A DNA stretch of 37,177 nucleotides from Gemmatimonadota bacterium. Its GTDB lineage: Bacteria > Gemmatimonadota > Gemmatimonadetes > Longimicrobiales > Gaopeijiaceae. Made by a program: the position numbers and the translations under genes. The first letter of the stretch is position 1, and every line of letters starts with the position of its first letter. Location of the stretch: positions 1 through 37,177 of the forward strand of contig JAPPGM010000176.1 of the NCBI GenBank assembly GCA_028874995.1. The letters run 5' to 3'. The notes under the pieces are model-generated. The model made no database searches. It saw only the letters and a list, made by a program, of their open reading frames with translations, and was not told where the DNA came from. Below, one piece after another: positions 9,605 through 17,637 of the stretch.

Positions 9605-10500
9605 GCGCGCGCCAACGCCCCTTCCGCGAGGAGGCCCGCCCGGGTGAGGTGTTCCGCAACCTCACCGCGCCGACTTTCGGGGAGCGGTTTGAGGGGAGGC
9701 CTCGGCACGCCGCCGCGGTAGCCGAGGAGGTCGAGTCCGTACTTGACGCCGGCCACACCCATGCCGCCGACGATGGCGTTGTGCAGGGCGCCGACCCGGT
9801 GCTGGATCCGACCGGCGGCGGCCCTGTCGCCCGCCTGGAAGCGCGCCTGGATGCGGGCCGAGTCGACGGGTGCGAGGTTGGCCACGCCGAGGATTCCCCC
9901 GACCGCGCCGATCTCCAGCGCCGCGTAGAGAAGCGCACCGCTGCCCACCAGCACCTGGAAGCCGCGCGCGGTCTGCGTCACCAGCTCGCCCACGGTCTCG
10001 AGATTACCGCGCGAGTCCTTGATCCCGATGATCTTCTCGTGGACCGACAGTTCGGCCACCAGCCCCGCCGGGAAGTCGAGCGTGCTGAACCGGGTGGGCA
10101 CCTGATAGAGGATGACCGGGATCGGTGCGGCGTCGGCCACGGCCAGGTAGTGGTCGCGGACGACGGCGGGGGTCATGGCGCCCTTGTAGAAGGCGGGCGG
10201 CTGCACGAGGGCCGCGTGGAAGCCGCGGTCGGCGGCCATGCGGGTCAGGCGCAGGGTGGTGCGCAGGGACTCGGCTCCGGTTCCGGCGACGAGGACCGTG
10301 TCGTCCGGGACGGACCGGGCGACCACGTCCCAGCAAAGGTCGCGTTCGCGCTCATCCAGGAAGACGGCTTCGCCCGTCGAGCCGCCGATGACGAGGCCGC
10401 GAATGCCGGTCGGCACCCACTTCTCGACGTTGCGCCTGAGGGCCACCGGGTCGACCTCGCCGGTGACGGGGTCGAAGGGGGTGGTGGTGGGGATCATCAC
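9601..10500 (-). CDS. Dihydrodipicolinate synthase (DapA)-family lyase
   Basis: A (beta/alpha)8 pyruvate-dependent aldolase of the DHDPS/NAL family, 299 residues. Visible are the G-G-S-T42-G-E substrate loop, Y132-Q-V-P-T-R137 matching the Tyr133/Arg138 pair of DapA, and Schiff-base Lys K161 in G-I-K-D. The Arg favours true dihydrodipicolinate synthase, acting on pyruvate plus aspartate semialdehyde for lysine and diaminopimelate. GGST instead of GTT and YQVP instead of YNVP leave 4-hydroxy-2-oxoglutarate aldolase-like activity possible. The open frame begins GTG-ATG at 10500. Family N-termini start about five residues earlier, and a perfect AAGGAG sits 7 nt before an in-frame ATC at 10515, so the start is uncertain. 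Confidence 0.9.
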   Translation of the reverse strand: MMIPTTTPFDPVTGEVDPVALRRNVEKWVPTGIRGLVIGGSTGEAVFLDERERDLCWDVVARSVPDDTVLVAGTGAESLRTTLRLTRMAADRGFHAALVQPPAFYKGAMTPAVVRDHYLAVADAAPIPVILYQVPTRFSTLDFPAGLVAELSVHEKIIGIKDSRGNLETVGELVTQTARGFQVLVGSGALLYAALEIGAVGGILGVANLAPVDSARIQARFQAGDRAAAGRIQHRVGALHNAIVGGMGVAGVKYGLDLLGYRGGVPRPPLKPLPESRRGEVAEHLTRAGLLAEGALARA

Positions 10501-10522
10501 TCCGCTGATGTCGATCTTGCTT

Positions 10523-10528
10523 CTCCTT
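10523..10528 (-). promoter_or_regulatory. Strong ribosome binding site in front of an ATC codon
   Basis: AAGGAG on the minus strand lies 7 nt before ATC-GAC-ATC-AGC-GGA-GTG-ATG. The spacing to ATC is ideal, but to the first conventional start (GTG at 10500) it is 22 nt. Translation from ATC would add I-D-I-S-G, which matches the usual N-terminal hydrophobic-x-G-V strand of this family. Confidence 0.45.
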
Positions 10529-10549
10529 CGGATCCTTGGGGGGCCGGGG

Positions 10550-11599
10550 TCAGGTTGGGGGAGCGAACGTCCCCATCTTCTCCCTGGCGAGCGCGAGCGT
10601 TTCGCCCGCTACCGCGCGGGCCCTTTCCCCCATTTCCATGACCCGTCCTTCCAGATCGGTCTCGCGGTCGAGGATGTCGGCGCGGCGCTCCCGCATCTCG
10701 CTGGTCAGGGCCACCAGCGCGTCCGCGGTGAGGCCCTTGAGATCAACGTAGCGCAAAGTACCCGCGAAGTAATCCCGCCGCATCTGGTCGGCCTCGTCCC
10801 GGTGGCCGCACGCACCCAGGAGGGTGAGCAGGTTATCGATGCCCGGACTGGCCTTGCGGTCGCCCCCATCTCCCGCGCCTGCCGCCGGCGCCGCTCCCGA
10901 GTCGGTCACCGCGGAACGGATCTTCCGGCGGATCGAATCCTCCTCCTCGAAGAGGCCGATGTAGTGCTTCGGACCTAGGCTCTTGCTCATCTTGCGGGTC
11001 GGGTCGGCCGTGGAGAGGACCTTGGTGATGGGCGTGTGCAGGGTCTCTGGCTCGGGGAACAGATGGCCGAAACGCGAGTTGAAGCGCCGCGCGATGCCGC
11101 GGCTCAGCTCGAGGTGCTGCGACTGGTCCTGCCCGACGGGAACGCAGTCGGCGCGGTAGGCCAGGATGTCGGCGGCCTGGAGGACGGGGTAGAAGAGGAG
11201 GCCGGCCGATATGAAATCGCCGTCGTCCTCGGCGAGTCCGGTTCTGAGCAGGCCGGATTTCTCCTTGAACTGGGTCATGCGGGAGAGGTCGCCGAGCGAC
11301 GTGAGCGTCGCGAGCATCCAGCACAGTTCGGTCTGTTCGGGGACGGTCGACTGGACGTAGACGATCGTGCGGTCCGGGTCGATGCCGGCCGCAAGCAGGC
11401 TGACGAACATCCCGGTCGACGCAGCGCGCAACTCGGCCGCGTCGTAGGGCGCCGTCATGGCGTGCAGGTCCACGACGCAGTAGATGCAATCGCACTCGTC
11501 CTGCAGCCGGACCCAGTTCTGCACGGCGCCGAAGTAGTTGCCGATGGTCATGACGGCGGTGGGCTGGATGCCGGAGTAGACGCGTTTGCGGGGGGGCAT
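10550..11599 (-). CDS. trpS: Tryptophanyl-tRNA synthetase
   Basis: TrpRS, 349 residues, a class Ic synthetase that charges tRNA-Trp. The N-terminal YSGIQPTAVMTIGNYFGA contains the HIGH-equivalent T-I-G-N. The VDLHAMT block, V-G-x-D-Q-x-Q-H-L-E-L segment and K-M-S-K-S class I signature (followed by LGPK) are all in place. A short Gly/Ala insertion (about residues 238-252) follows the KMSKS domain. It is the first gene of a trpS-dapA-like-purA run, with about 50 nt to the next gene. Confidence 0.97.
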   Translation of the reverse strand: MPPRKRVYSGIQPTAVMTIGNYFGAVQNWVRLQDECDCIYCVVDLHAMTAPYDAAELRAASTGMFVSLLAAGIDPDRTIVYVQSTVPEQTELCWMLATLTSLGDLSRMTQFKEKSGLLRTGLAEDDGDFISAGLLFYPVLQAADILAYRADCVPVGQDQSQHLELSRGIARRFNSRFGHLFPEPETLHTPITKVLSTADPTRKMSKSLGPKHYIGLFEEEDSIRRKIRSAVTDSGAAPAAGAGDGGDRKASPGIDNLLTLLGACGHRDEADQMRRDYFAGTLRYVDLKGLTADALVALTSEMRERRADILDRETDLEGRVMEMGERARAVAGETLALAREKMGTFAPPT

Positions 11600-11790
11600 G
11601 GGGTGGGGGGGAGTGGAAGGTCGGTGGGCGGAGGGTCCCGCGGCGGAGAGAACGGCTGGCGAAACCGCCGCGTTAAGGCGGAGTGCTAAGTTAGCGGAGC
11701 GTGGCCGCGAGTTCGACCCTCTCCGGGGGCGAGCGGCGCGTGGACAGGGTCGGTCGCGCCTCGAGAGGGGTGAGGCTCGTGGGCAAGAGG

Positions 11791-11830
11791 TATACTATGG
11801 ATTACATAATGGAAAGTGCAATGTACATTG
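11791..11830 (+). promoter_or_regulatory. Candidate -10 and 12-bp palindrome at the IMPase start
   Basis: TATACT (11791-11796) is a good -10-like hexamer in an AT-rich patch, though no matching -35 is seen. CAATGTACATTG (11819-11830) is a perfect 12-bp palindrome. TACATAATGGAA and TACATTGGAA form an imperfect direct repeat. If translation starts at the TTG at 11828 or later, the palindrome is untranslated and operator-like. The rest of 11600-11790 shows nothing recognisable. Confidence 0.35.
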
Positions 11831-12688
11831 GAACGAGTTGAAGCGAAGCGGTCCAATCCGGATGAGTCGCGGGCCGCTCGCCTGCTGGCAACAGCAAAGG
11901 AGGCCGCGAATGCGGCGGCGCGGGTGCACCGTGAGGCGGCGCGGCGTGGCGGCGGCCGGTGGATCGACGAGAAGACCGCGCACAGCGACTTCGTCTCGGA
12001 TGTGGACATGGCCGCGCAAGAGGCCGCGGTGGCGGTGATCGCCGCGCGGCATCCGGACCACAGGGTGCTGGCCGAGGAGGACGGGGGTGGCCGGGAGGGG
12101 GCCCCGGATACCGATCGCCTCTGGCTGGTGGACCCGCTCGATGGGACGACCAACTTCCTGCACGGACATCCGTACTACGCGGCTTCGGTGGCGGTTTGGG
12201 ACGGCGAGGGTCCGCTTGCGGCGGCGGTCGAGGCGCAGGCGCTGGGCAAGGTGTGGACCGCGGCGCGGATGCGGGGTGCGCGTGAGAACGGGGAGCCGAT
12301 TCGGGTGAGCCGCACGGACAGAATCGAGCGGTTTCTGGTGGGGACGGGGTTTCCGTTCAAGGCGCATGAACTGCTGCCGGGTTACCTGGCCGAGCTGGAC
12401 CGGGTGCTGCGGTCGACGGCGGGGGTGCGGAGGACGGGGGCCGCCGCGATCGACCTGGCCTATGTGGCGAACGGGATCCTGGACGGGTTCTGGGAATCGC
12501 GGCTGGCGCCGTGGGACTACGCGGCGGGGATGCTGCTGGTGGCGGAGGCGGGGGGCGTGGTGGAGCGGGTGGAGGGGGGTGGGGTGGGGGTGGTCGCGGG
12601 GTCGGTGATCGCGGCGAATTCGGTCGAGGGGGTGGGGTGGTTGCGGGGGGTGGTGGTGGGTGGGTCAGATAAGACTCCCACCTCGTGA
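11816..12688 (+). CDS. Inositol monophosphatase family protein
   Basis: A Mg-dependent, Li-sensitive phosphatase-fold enzyme, 290 residues; family substrates are inositol-1-phosphate, histidinol phosphate or related sugars. The first acidic ligand is in LAEED, the signature L-V-D-P-L-D-G-T-T-N-F is at about 105, and the third Asp lies in the W-D-Y-A-A-G block. The C-terminal strand GSVIAANSVEGVGWLR is followed by an atypical Gly/Val tail ending SDKTPTS. The codons for this C-terminus are repeated at 14669-14717 beyond the ATPase-PIN cassette, so the present tail probably came with that insertion. The GTG start at 11816 has only a weak GGAA upstream; TTG at 11828 is possible. Confidence 0.92.
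   Translation: MQCTLERVEAKRSNPDESRAARLLATAKEAANAAARVHREAARRGGGRWIDEKTAHSDFVSDVDMAAQEAAVAVIAARHPDHRVLAEEDGGGREGAPDTDRLWLVDPLDGTTNFLHGHPYYAASVAVWDGEGPLAAAVEAQALGKVWTAARMRGARENGEPIRVSRTDRIERFLVGTGFPFKAHELLPGYLAELDRVLRSTAGVRRTGAAAIDLAYVANGILDGFWESRLAPWDYAAGMLLVAEAGGVVERVEGGGVGVVAGSVIAANSVEGVGWLRGVVVGGSDKTPTS
12597..12645 (+). repeat. 49-bp direct repeat, left copy (IMPase 3' end)
   Basis: Identical to 14669-14717 at 45 of 49 positions, same orientation and same reading frame. The four differences are GTG/GTA, GGG/GCG, GTG/GTA and TTG/CTG codons, so three are synonymous. This is the pattern left when an element integrates into the 3' end of a gene and supplies a diverged replacement end. Confidence 0.85.
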
Positions 12689-12758
12689 TCCCCTTCCCGC
12701 TCAGTCGTTCACGGCGTACCGTTCAGATTCAACCACCCCCCAGGGAGACAGACACACC

Positions 12759-14153
12759 GTGGACCAGGTCACCGTCGCCGACTTCCGCTGCTTCCACTTG
12801 GAGCAGACCGCGCGACTCGCCCCGCTGACTCTGTTGGTCGGGGAGAACAGCACCGGCAAGACCTCGTTCCTGGCACTGGTCAGGCTACTTTGGGACGTTG
12901 CGTTCCGCGAAAGACTTCCGGACTTCAAGGAACCCCCCTACGATCTCGGTACATTTGATGAAATCGCCCACTACAGGGGTGGTAGGGGTGGTAGAGTTCT
13001 ATCTTTCGAGGCTGGCTTCTCGATCCATACGCCACACGACAGCCGCCGATCACACCCGAATCGGAGACACATGCCATCCCGTTACCACTTCGCCTTCCGG
13101 CGAGATGGGTCGGGCGTGCTCCCTCATGTCCGGCGCGTCGAGAACGGTGATTCCTGGGCCGAGTGCCGCATCTCCAAAGACGGCCTTGTCTCCCTGGACG
13201 TAACAACGTCGACGGGTCGTTGGACGCTTACTCACCACCATCTCGGAATAGCGGATCGTTTCGCCTTGTCCCCCGGATGGGACAGCCCGCAGCGGGATCT
13301 CCCGCCGCTGGGCTACCTGATTCGAACATTCCAGCGAGTCGCCCACAGCGAGCCGGAGCGCTTGGACCGCGCGGACGAAACGGCGCACTCGCCTACCGAC
13401 AAGGATCTGGACGAGATCCGGAACCTTCCCCCGATTGGTCTACGGCACCTTCAGCGACCCTTCGCCAGCGCACCGGTCAGGTCGCAGCCCAGAAGAACCT
13501 ACGATCCCGCCCATGCGATATCCGATCCGGAAGGGGAGCATGTTCCGATGTTCCTCGCGAACGTGGCGCGAAAGGACTCGAAGGCCTGGCACTCGTTGAA
13601 GCGCTCAATCGAGAGGTTCGGACAGTCCGCCGGCCTGTTCGACGAGATCGCTATCAAGGTTCTTGGGGGAAAGACGGGAGGGCCATTCCAGGTTCAGGTG
13701 CGGAAGCTGGGCACACGATCCAAAGGACCCAGCCGCAACATCATCGATGTCGGCTACGGCGTGAGTCAGGTGCTTCCGGTGGTCACCGAGCTTCTGCGTC
13801 CAAAGGCATCACCGATGTTCCTGCTTCAGCAGCCCGAAGTCCACCTCCACCCTAGTGCTCAAGCCGCCCTCGGATCTCTATTCTGCGACATTGCCGTCAA
13901 TCAACTGCAGGTGATCGTCGAAACCCACAGCGACCATCTAATCGACCGGGTACGCATGGATGTGCGCGACCGGAAAACCAGGCTGAAGCCCGAAGATGTC
14001 TCAATCCTCTACTTCGAACGTGACAACCTCTCTGTGACGATCCACTCGCTGGGCTGGGACGCCGATGGGAATCTGATCGCCAAACGGGATGTGGTGCCCG
14101 CTGGGTATCGACGGTTCTTCCGCACCGAACGAAATAGGTCGATCGGGCTTTAA
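12759..14153 (+). CDS. AAA/ABC-type ATPase, DUF3696-like, candidate defence effector partner
   Basis: A 464-residue SMC/OLD-type ATPase. The N-terminus has V-x-V-x-D-F-R-C-F and then Walker A G28-E-N-S-T-G-K-T-S36. A long variable middle region follows, with an R-S-x-P-R-R-T-Y element as in DUF3696 ATPases. The ABC-signature-like D-V-G-Y-G-V-S-Q, Walker B L-L-Q-Q-P-E-V-H-L-H-P and switch His in V-E-T-H-S-D-H-L-I are near the C-terminus. All catalytic positions look intact, though the first acidic residue of the usual EEPE is Gln. The GTG at 12759 was preferred over an ATG at 12660, which would overlap the IMPase gene; GGGAG lies about 11 nt upstream. It forms a two-gene operon with the PIN gene 3 nt downstream. 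I infer defence from this architecture and the insertion context; the family itself is not function-specific. Confidence 0.88.
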   Translation: MDQVTVADFRCFHLEQTARLAPLTLLVGENSTGKTSFLALVRLLWDVAFRERLPDFKEPPYDLGTFDEIAHYRGGRGGRVLSFEAGFSIHTPHDSRRSHPNRRHMPSRYHFAFRRDGSGVLPHVRRVENGDSWAECRISKDGLVSLDVTTSTGRWTLTHHHLGIADRFALSPGWDSPQRDLPPLGYLIRTFQRVAHSEPERLDRADETAHSPTDKDLDEIRNLPPIGLRHLQRPFASAPVRSQPRRTYDPAHAISDPEGEHVPMFLANVARKDSKAWHSLKRSIERFGQSAGLFDEIAIKVLGGKTGGPFQVQVRKLGTRSKGPSRNIIDVGYGVSQVLPVVTELLRPKASPMFLLQQPEVHLHPSAQAALGSLFCDIAVNQLQVIVETHSDHLIDRVRMDVRDRKTRLKPEDVSILYFERDNLSVTIHSLGWDADGNLIAKRDVVPAGYRRFFRTERNRSIGL

Positions 14154-14156
14154 CCC

Positions 14157-14624
14157 ATGTGCGTGATCCTGGACGCGAGCGCCCGCGACGACGTATTCGG
14201 AAACCGTCGCACCCGTGCCGGTGAGCAGTTCTTTCGTTGGCTGGAAAGGCCGAGAGCACGATTGGTGCTGGGCGGCAAGCTTACCGAGGAACTCGCCAGC
14301 AGCGATTCCTTTGCGAAGTGGGCCGAAACAGCGATTGCGGACGGTCGGATTCGGAGCTTCAACCCGACCGAAGTTGGCGCGGAAGCGGAGTCGCTTGCCG
14401 CGAATTGGCACGGCAGCTCCAATGATCAACATGTGATCGCGCTGGCGCGCGTCAGCAGGGCGCGCATCCTGTACGCGATTGATGGTGACCTGTGCGAGGA
14501 CTTCAAGGATTCGCGCCTCGTCTCGACTCCACGCGGCCGCGTGTACCCCACCGGGGACAGTCAAAACGCGGCAAGGCGTCGCCGCCAACTTCTCAACCAA
14601 ACCAATCTCTGTCCTAACCGTTAG
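14157..14624 (+). CDS. PIN-like nuclease partner of the ATPase
   Basis: A 155-residue protein with the layout of a PIN domain (FEN1/PIN-like RNase fold). It starts V-I-L-D6-A-S on the first strand. The central acidic helices contain L-T-E-E-L. It then has S-N-D-Q-H-V-I-A-L-A-R (the usual D-x-x-I-x-A-x-A helix), followed by L-Y-A-I-D-G-D-L in place of TxDxDF. These supply the expected acidic metal ligands. The C-terminus is basic (ARRRRQLLNQ). It begins 3 nt after the ATPase stop with no strong Shine-Dalgarno, so it is coupled. VapC-type PIN proteins are toxins with small DNA-binding antitoxins; here the partner is a large ATPase, so a simple VapBC pair does not fit. Confidence 0.78.
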   Translation: MCVILDASARDDVFGNRRTRAGEQFFRWLERPRARLVLGGKLTEELASSDSFAKWAETAIADGRIRSFNPTEVGAEAESLAANWHGSSNDQHVIALARVSRARILYAIDGDLCEDFKDSRLVSTPRGRVYPTGDSQNAARRRRQLLNQTNLCPNR

Positions 14625-14668
14625 CGACTACATTTGGCAACCCATGAGGGCGAGCTGATATCCCCGCT

Positions 14669-14717
14669 CGGGGTCGGTAATCGCGGCGAATTCGGTCGAG
14701 GCGGTAGGGTGGCTGCG
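14669..14717 (+). repeat. 49-bp direct repeat, right copy (orphan IMPase 3' end)
   Basis: In frame this reads G-S-V-I-A-A-N-S-V-E-A-V-G-W-L-R, the IMPase C-terminus, without the rest of the gene. The frame continues R-P-L-T-P-P-A-P-P to a TGA at 14752, overlapping the convergent M14 gene end. That is probably the original IMPase tail before insertion. Confidence 0.85.
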
Positions 14718-14725
14718 TAGGCCCC

Positions 14726-17347
14726 TCACCCCCCCCGCCCCACCAGCGCGTTGAACACCAGCTTGAAGGTCCCGTGCGTCTGGGCCCGGTGCTGGGCCCG
14801 GAACCCGATCATCACGATCGTCCCCTCGCCGTGCTCCACCGACACCATGGCCGCCTTGTTGGCGATCGCCTCCTCGCCCAGCAGCCACCCGCTCTGCAGG
14901 ACGTCGCGGTCGATGTAGGTGATCACGCGCCGCACATCGTTGCTGCGCGCGCCCGGGATCGTCTCGTAGACCTGGCCACCCGCGAGGTACGCCGCCAGCG
15001 CGTCCTCCGGCATGCCGTAGGCGAACGGAATCGAGGTGTCCACCTTCACCTTCAAAGTGGAGCCCGGGGCCCAGAATTCGTTCCCCCACATGCCCGCGAC
15101 GGCGTTGCGGACGGGCACGTCGAACTCGTCGAGCACCAGGTCGCCCGCCTGCGCGAAGGTGACCAGGGTGCCGCCGTTGTCAACGAATGCTTCCAAGGCC
15201 CCGGCGCCGGCCTGGCCGAACCCGCTGCGGTACTCGGGCGGCGTGCCCGCGGGATCCGGACCGCGCCCGCCCACCGGCTCTCCGGTCGGGCCGAGCATCA
15301 TCTGTTTCGAGTCGTTGGGGAGGATGATCACGTCCCAGCGTTCGTGCAGATCGCCCGCCAGGATCTCGTCGTCGAAGAGGCTGGTGTAGGCGAAGCCGAA
15401 TTCCTCGAGGAGCCAGCGTGTCCAGCCCTCGTCCATGTTGCCGCCGTAGTAGCGCTGGTACATGCCGATTCGCTGGCGGGCGATGGGGTGGCTGACCGCC
15501 GACGCATCCTCGGTGAGCGCGGTGAGGTGGACACCGGCCGCCGCCGCGATCTCGCTGAGCGTGCCCGGATCGGTGTCCGCCGCCACGACGAAGTCCCCCC
15601 GCCGGACCCCCACTCCGTACCCGGTCACCCGCCTCACATCGGCCCCTGCCTCGAAGAGCCTGTTGACCGCCTTGAACGCATCGTTCAGCGACCCGTCGAT
15701 CCGATACCCGTTCGGCGCCTCCGCGGCCACCGTCCCCACCACCCCGAGCATCCCCCCGACCTCGGTCAGCGGTGCCTCCACCGCCGTCCCCACCGGGTCG
15801 ACCCTCACCCCCATGAATTCCGCGATCACGTCGGCCGACATGTCGTACGGGCGGATCGGGTCGCCGTTGGCGGTGCGGGTATAGCTGTTGTCCGGATAGA
15901 AGGTGCGGCCCAGCAGCCAGCGGATGACGCCACGCTTGGGCTGTGCCAGCGACACCACGTAGCTGCCCGCTCCATAGACCCGGCCCTCGTGCGCGAATTC
16001 CTCCGCCGAGTGCTCGACCGTGATCCCCTGCAGGAGCAGCTTGTTCACCATCTTGGTCATGGTGAGCGGGTCGTGCTGCGCGGCGGGGATCACGTACGCC
16101 TTCACGTCCCCCTCCAGGCCCCGCTGGATCTGCCGGCTCGACTTGTTGTACGCGTTCCTGAGCACCGTCTCGCGGTTCTTCGCGGCGATCTCGAGCGGCG
16201 AGAAGGTCGCCACGATCTGCCGCTCCACGATGTCGCGGATGCGCCACCAGCCGCCCGGCCATGGGTTCGGGAAGGTCGTCTGGGCCTCGTACTCGGGAAG
16301 CTGGCGGGAGCCGCGCAGCTGGTCCGGGTGCACGTAGAGCGGCGTCGCGAGGCGGGCGCTGGCCGACTCGGTCAGCATCCCCGCGATGTTGTGGAACGGG
16401 GTGATCCAGTGGAAGCCGAAGTGCCCCCACCCGGAGTAGATCGCCGCGTTCACCGTGCCCTGGAACCCCATCTCCTCCATGCGGTACGCCATGTGCGCGC
16501 CGTACCACGACATCTCGCGCCAGACGAGCGGATCCCCCTCGGGACGGATCGGCTCCGCGTACGGCGGCAGGTAGATGCGCGCCGTGTACGCGCCCATCTG
16601 GTGATGGTCGATGTACGCCTGCGGGATCCATTCCCGGAAGAGGATTTCGGCCCCGTAGCGCGACTCGACGGTGTTCTGCATGAAGGCGTCGCGGTTGTTG
16701 TCGTGGCCGATGTAGTGGTGGTACAGCTCGGGCGGGCGCGCGCCCTCGTACTCGGTGCCGACCCAGCGGTCGTACCACTCGTTGACGATGCCCACCCCGT
16801 CCGGGTTGAAGGCCGGGATCAGGATCGAGATGGTGTTGTCGAGGATCTCGTGGATTTCGTCGTCGTCGCGGGTGGCGAAGAGGTACATGATCTCGGCGGG
16901 CGACTGGGCGCACGCGACCTCGGTGGAGTGCAGCGCGTACGACTGCACGAAGACGACCTTGCCGTTCTCGATGGCGTCGTCGACCTCGGCGCGCGTGTGT
17001 CCGCGCGGGTCCTGCAGGACAGCGTTCATGCGCTTGTAGTCGTCGAGGCGGGCGAGGTTTTCGGGGGACGAGACGAAGATCGAGAGGAAGGGCTCGCCCA
17101 GGGTGGAGGGGCCCATGTGCACGACCCGGACGCGGTCGCTGGCCGCGTCGATGAGCTCGTAGTACTCGACCAGCTTGTCCCAGCGCGCGAGCTTGCGGTC
17201 CGCACCGATCTGGTGGCCGAAGAAGTCTTCGGGGGTGGGGATGGTGGCGGGCTGCTGGGCCGCGGTGGGGGCCGCGAGGGTCAGGAAGAGTGTGCAGGCG
17301 AGGGTGGCGGCGGGACCGGTGGCGTGCCGGCGATCGAATCGGTTCAT
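14726..17347 (-). CDS. Secreted M14-family zinc carboxypeptidase
   Basis: An 873-residue exported metallopeptidase. A typical signal peptide (residues 1-30, ending A-A-Q) is followed by the M14 domain. Zinc ligands H140-S-T-E143 and a His in D247-H-H249 are present, as are the D216-N-N-R219 substrate-binding motif and catalytic E327 in M-L-T-E. The C-terminal ~450 residues include a glutamine-amidotransferase-like fold (G-G-T-L-V-T-F and following), an arrangement common in large M14 proteins of environmental bacteria. The substrate is probably extracellular peptides or peptidoglycan fragments. No Shine-Dalgarno is obvious at the ATG. Its 3' end converges on the orphan IMPase repeat. Confidence 0.93.
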   Translation of the reverse strand: MNRFDRRHATGPAATLACTLFLTLAAPTAAQQPATIPTPEDFFGHQIGADRKLARWDKLVEYYELIDAASDRVRVVHMGPSTLGEPFLSIFVSSPENLARLDDYKRMNAVLQDPRGHTRAEVDDAIENGKVVFVQSYALHSTEVACAQSPAEIMYLFATRDDDEIHEILDNTISILIPAFNPDGVGIVNEWYDRWVGTEYEGARPPELYHHYIGHDNNRDAFMQNTVESRYGAEILFREWIPQAYIDHHQMGAYTARIYLPPYAEPIRPEGDPLVWREMSWYGAHMAYRMEEMGFQGTVNAAIYSGWGHFGFHWITPFHNIAGMLTESASARLATPLYVHPDQLRGSRQLPEYEAQTTFPNPWPGGWWRIRDIVERQIVATFSPLEIAAKNRETVLRNAYNKSSRQIQRGLEGDVKAYVIPAAQHDPLTMTKMVNKLLLQGITVEHSAEEFAHEGRVYGAGSYVVSLAQPKRGVIRWLLGRTFYPDNSYTRTANGDPIRPYDMSADVIAEFMGVRVDPVGTAVEAPLTEVGGMLGVVGTVAAEAPNGYRIDGSLNDAFKAVNRLFEAGADVRRVTGYGVGVRRGDFVVAADTDPGTLSEIAAAAGVHLTALTEDASAVSHPIARQRIGMYQRYYGGNMDEGWTRWLLEEFGFAYTSLFDDEILAGDLHERWDVIILPNDSKQMMLGPTGEPVGGRGPDPAGTPPEYRSGFGQAGAGALEAFVDNGGTLVTFAQAGDLVLDEFDVPVRNAVAGMWGNEFWAPGSTLKVKVDTSIPFAYGMPEDALAAYLAGGQVYETIPGARSNDVRRVITYIDRDVLQSGWLLGEEAIANKAAMVSVEHGEGTIVMIGFRAQHRAQTHGTFKLVFNALVGRGG

Positions 17348-17537
17348 GGGAGGGCCGTCCGTGCGGTGTGTCGGGAGGTCGGAATCGTAGGACTGTCGAA
17401 GGATATTGGGGGCGGAGCCTCGACCGCGCGCAAGATCTGCCCGTCGGCGCCCGCCGGAGCGGTTCCCGCATGCCGATCACCGGATGCAGCGCGAATGCTC
17501 TCCTTCGCGGCGTTGGCCGCCCACCGGCCGCGGGCCG

Positions 17538-17591
17538 GTCCGTGGAGGACACCCCGGCATTAACGCGGCTCTATCCGTGGACTGCTAGATT
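17538..17591. promoter_or_regulatory. Divergent TCCNNGGAC motifs and extended -10
   Basis: Minus-strand TCCACGGAC (17538-17546) faces the M14 gene and plus-strand TCCGTGGACTG (17574-17584) faces the MNT gene, the same arrangement as at 4291-4343. The plus motif runs into TG-C-TAGATT (17583-17591), a fair extended -10. The rest of 17348-17637 shows no gene. Confidence 0.35.
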
Positions 17592-17637
17592 GGGAGGGAA
17601 TCGACCCCGTCATCGAGGACAGGATTGAGCTGTTGTC

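Larger units (their letters stand above)
12597..14717 (+). mobile_element. Candidate 2.1-kb mini-island carrying ATPase and PIN genes
   Basis: The unit between the two 49-bp repeats is about 2.07 kb and holds two codirectional genes and no integrase. Its GC is visibly lower than its surroundings: 53% over 12961-13020, against the extremely G-rich IMPase end. Codon use also differs, with more A- and T-ending codons. Loss of a second IMPase gene, leaving only its 3' end, is an alternative origin for the right copy. Confidence 0.6.

Noticed and set aside
14774-17563. 929-codon open frame on the plus strand opposite the M14 gene
   Set aside because: Its codons mirror the M14 gene and the product is His/Arg/Val-rich with no domain. 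It is an antisense shadow caused by high GC and few stop codons.
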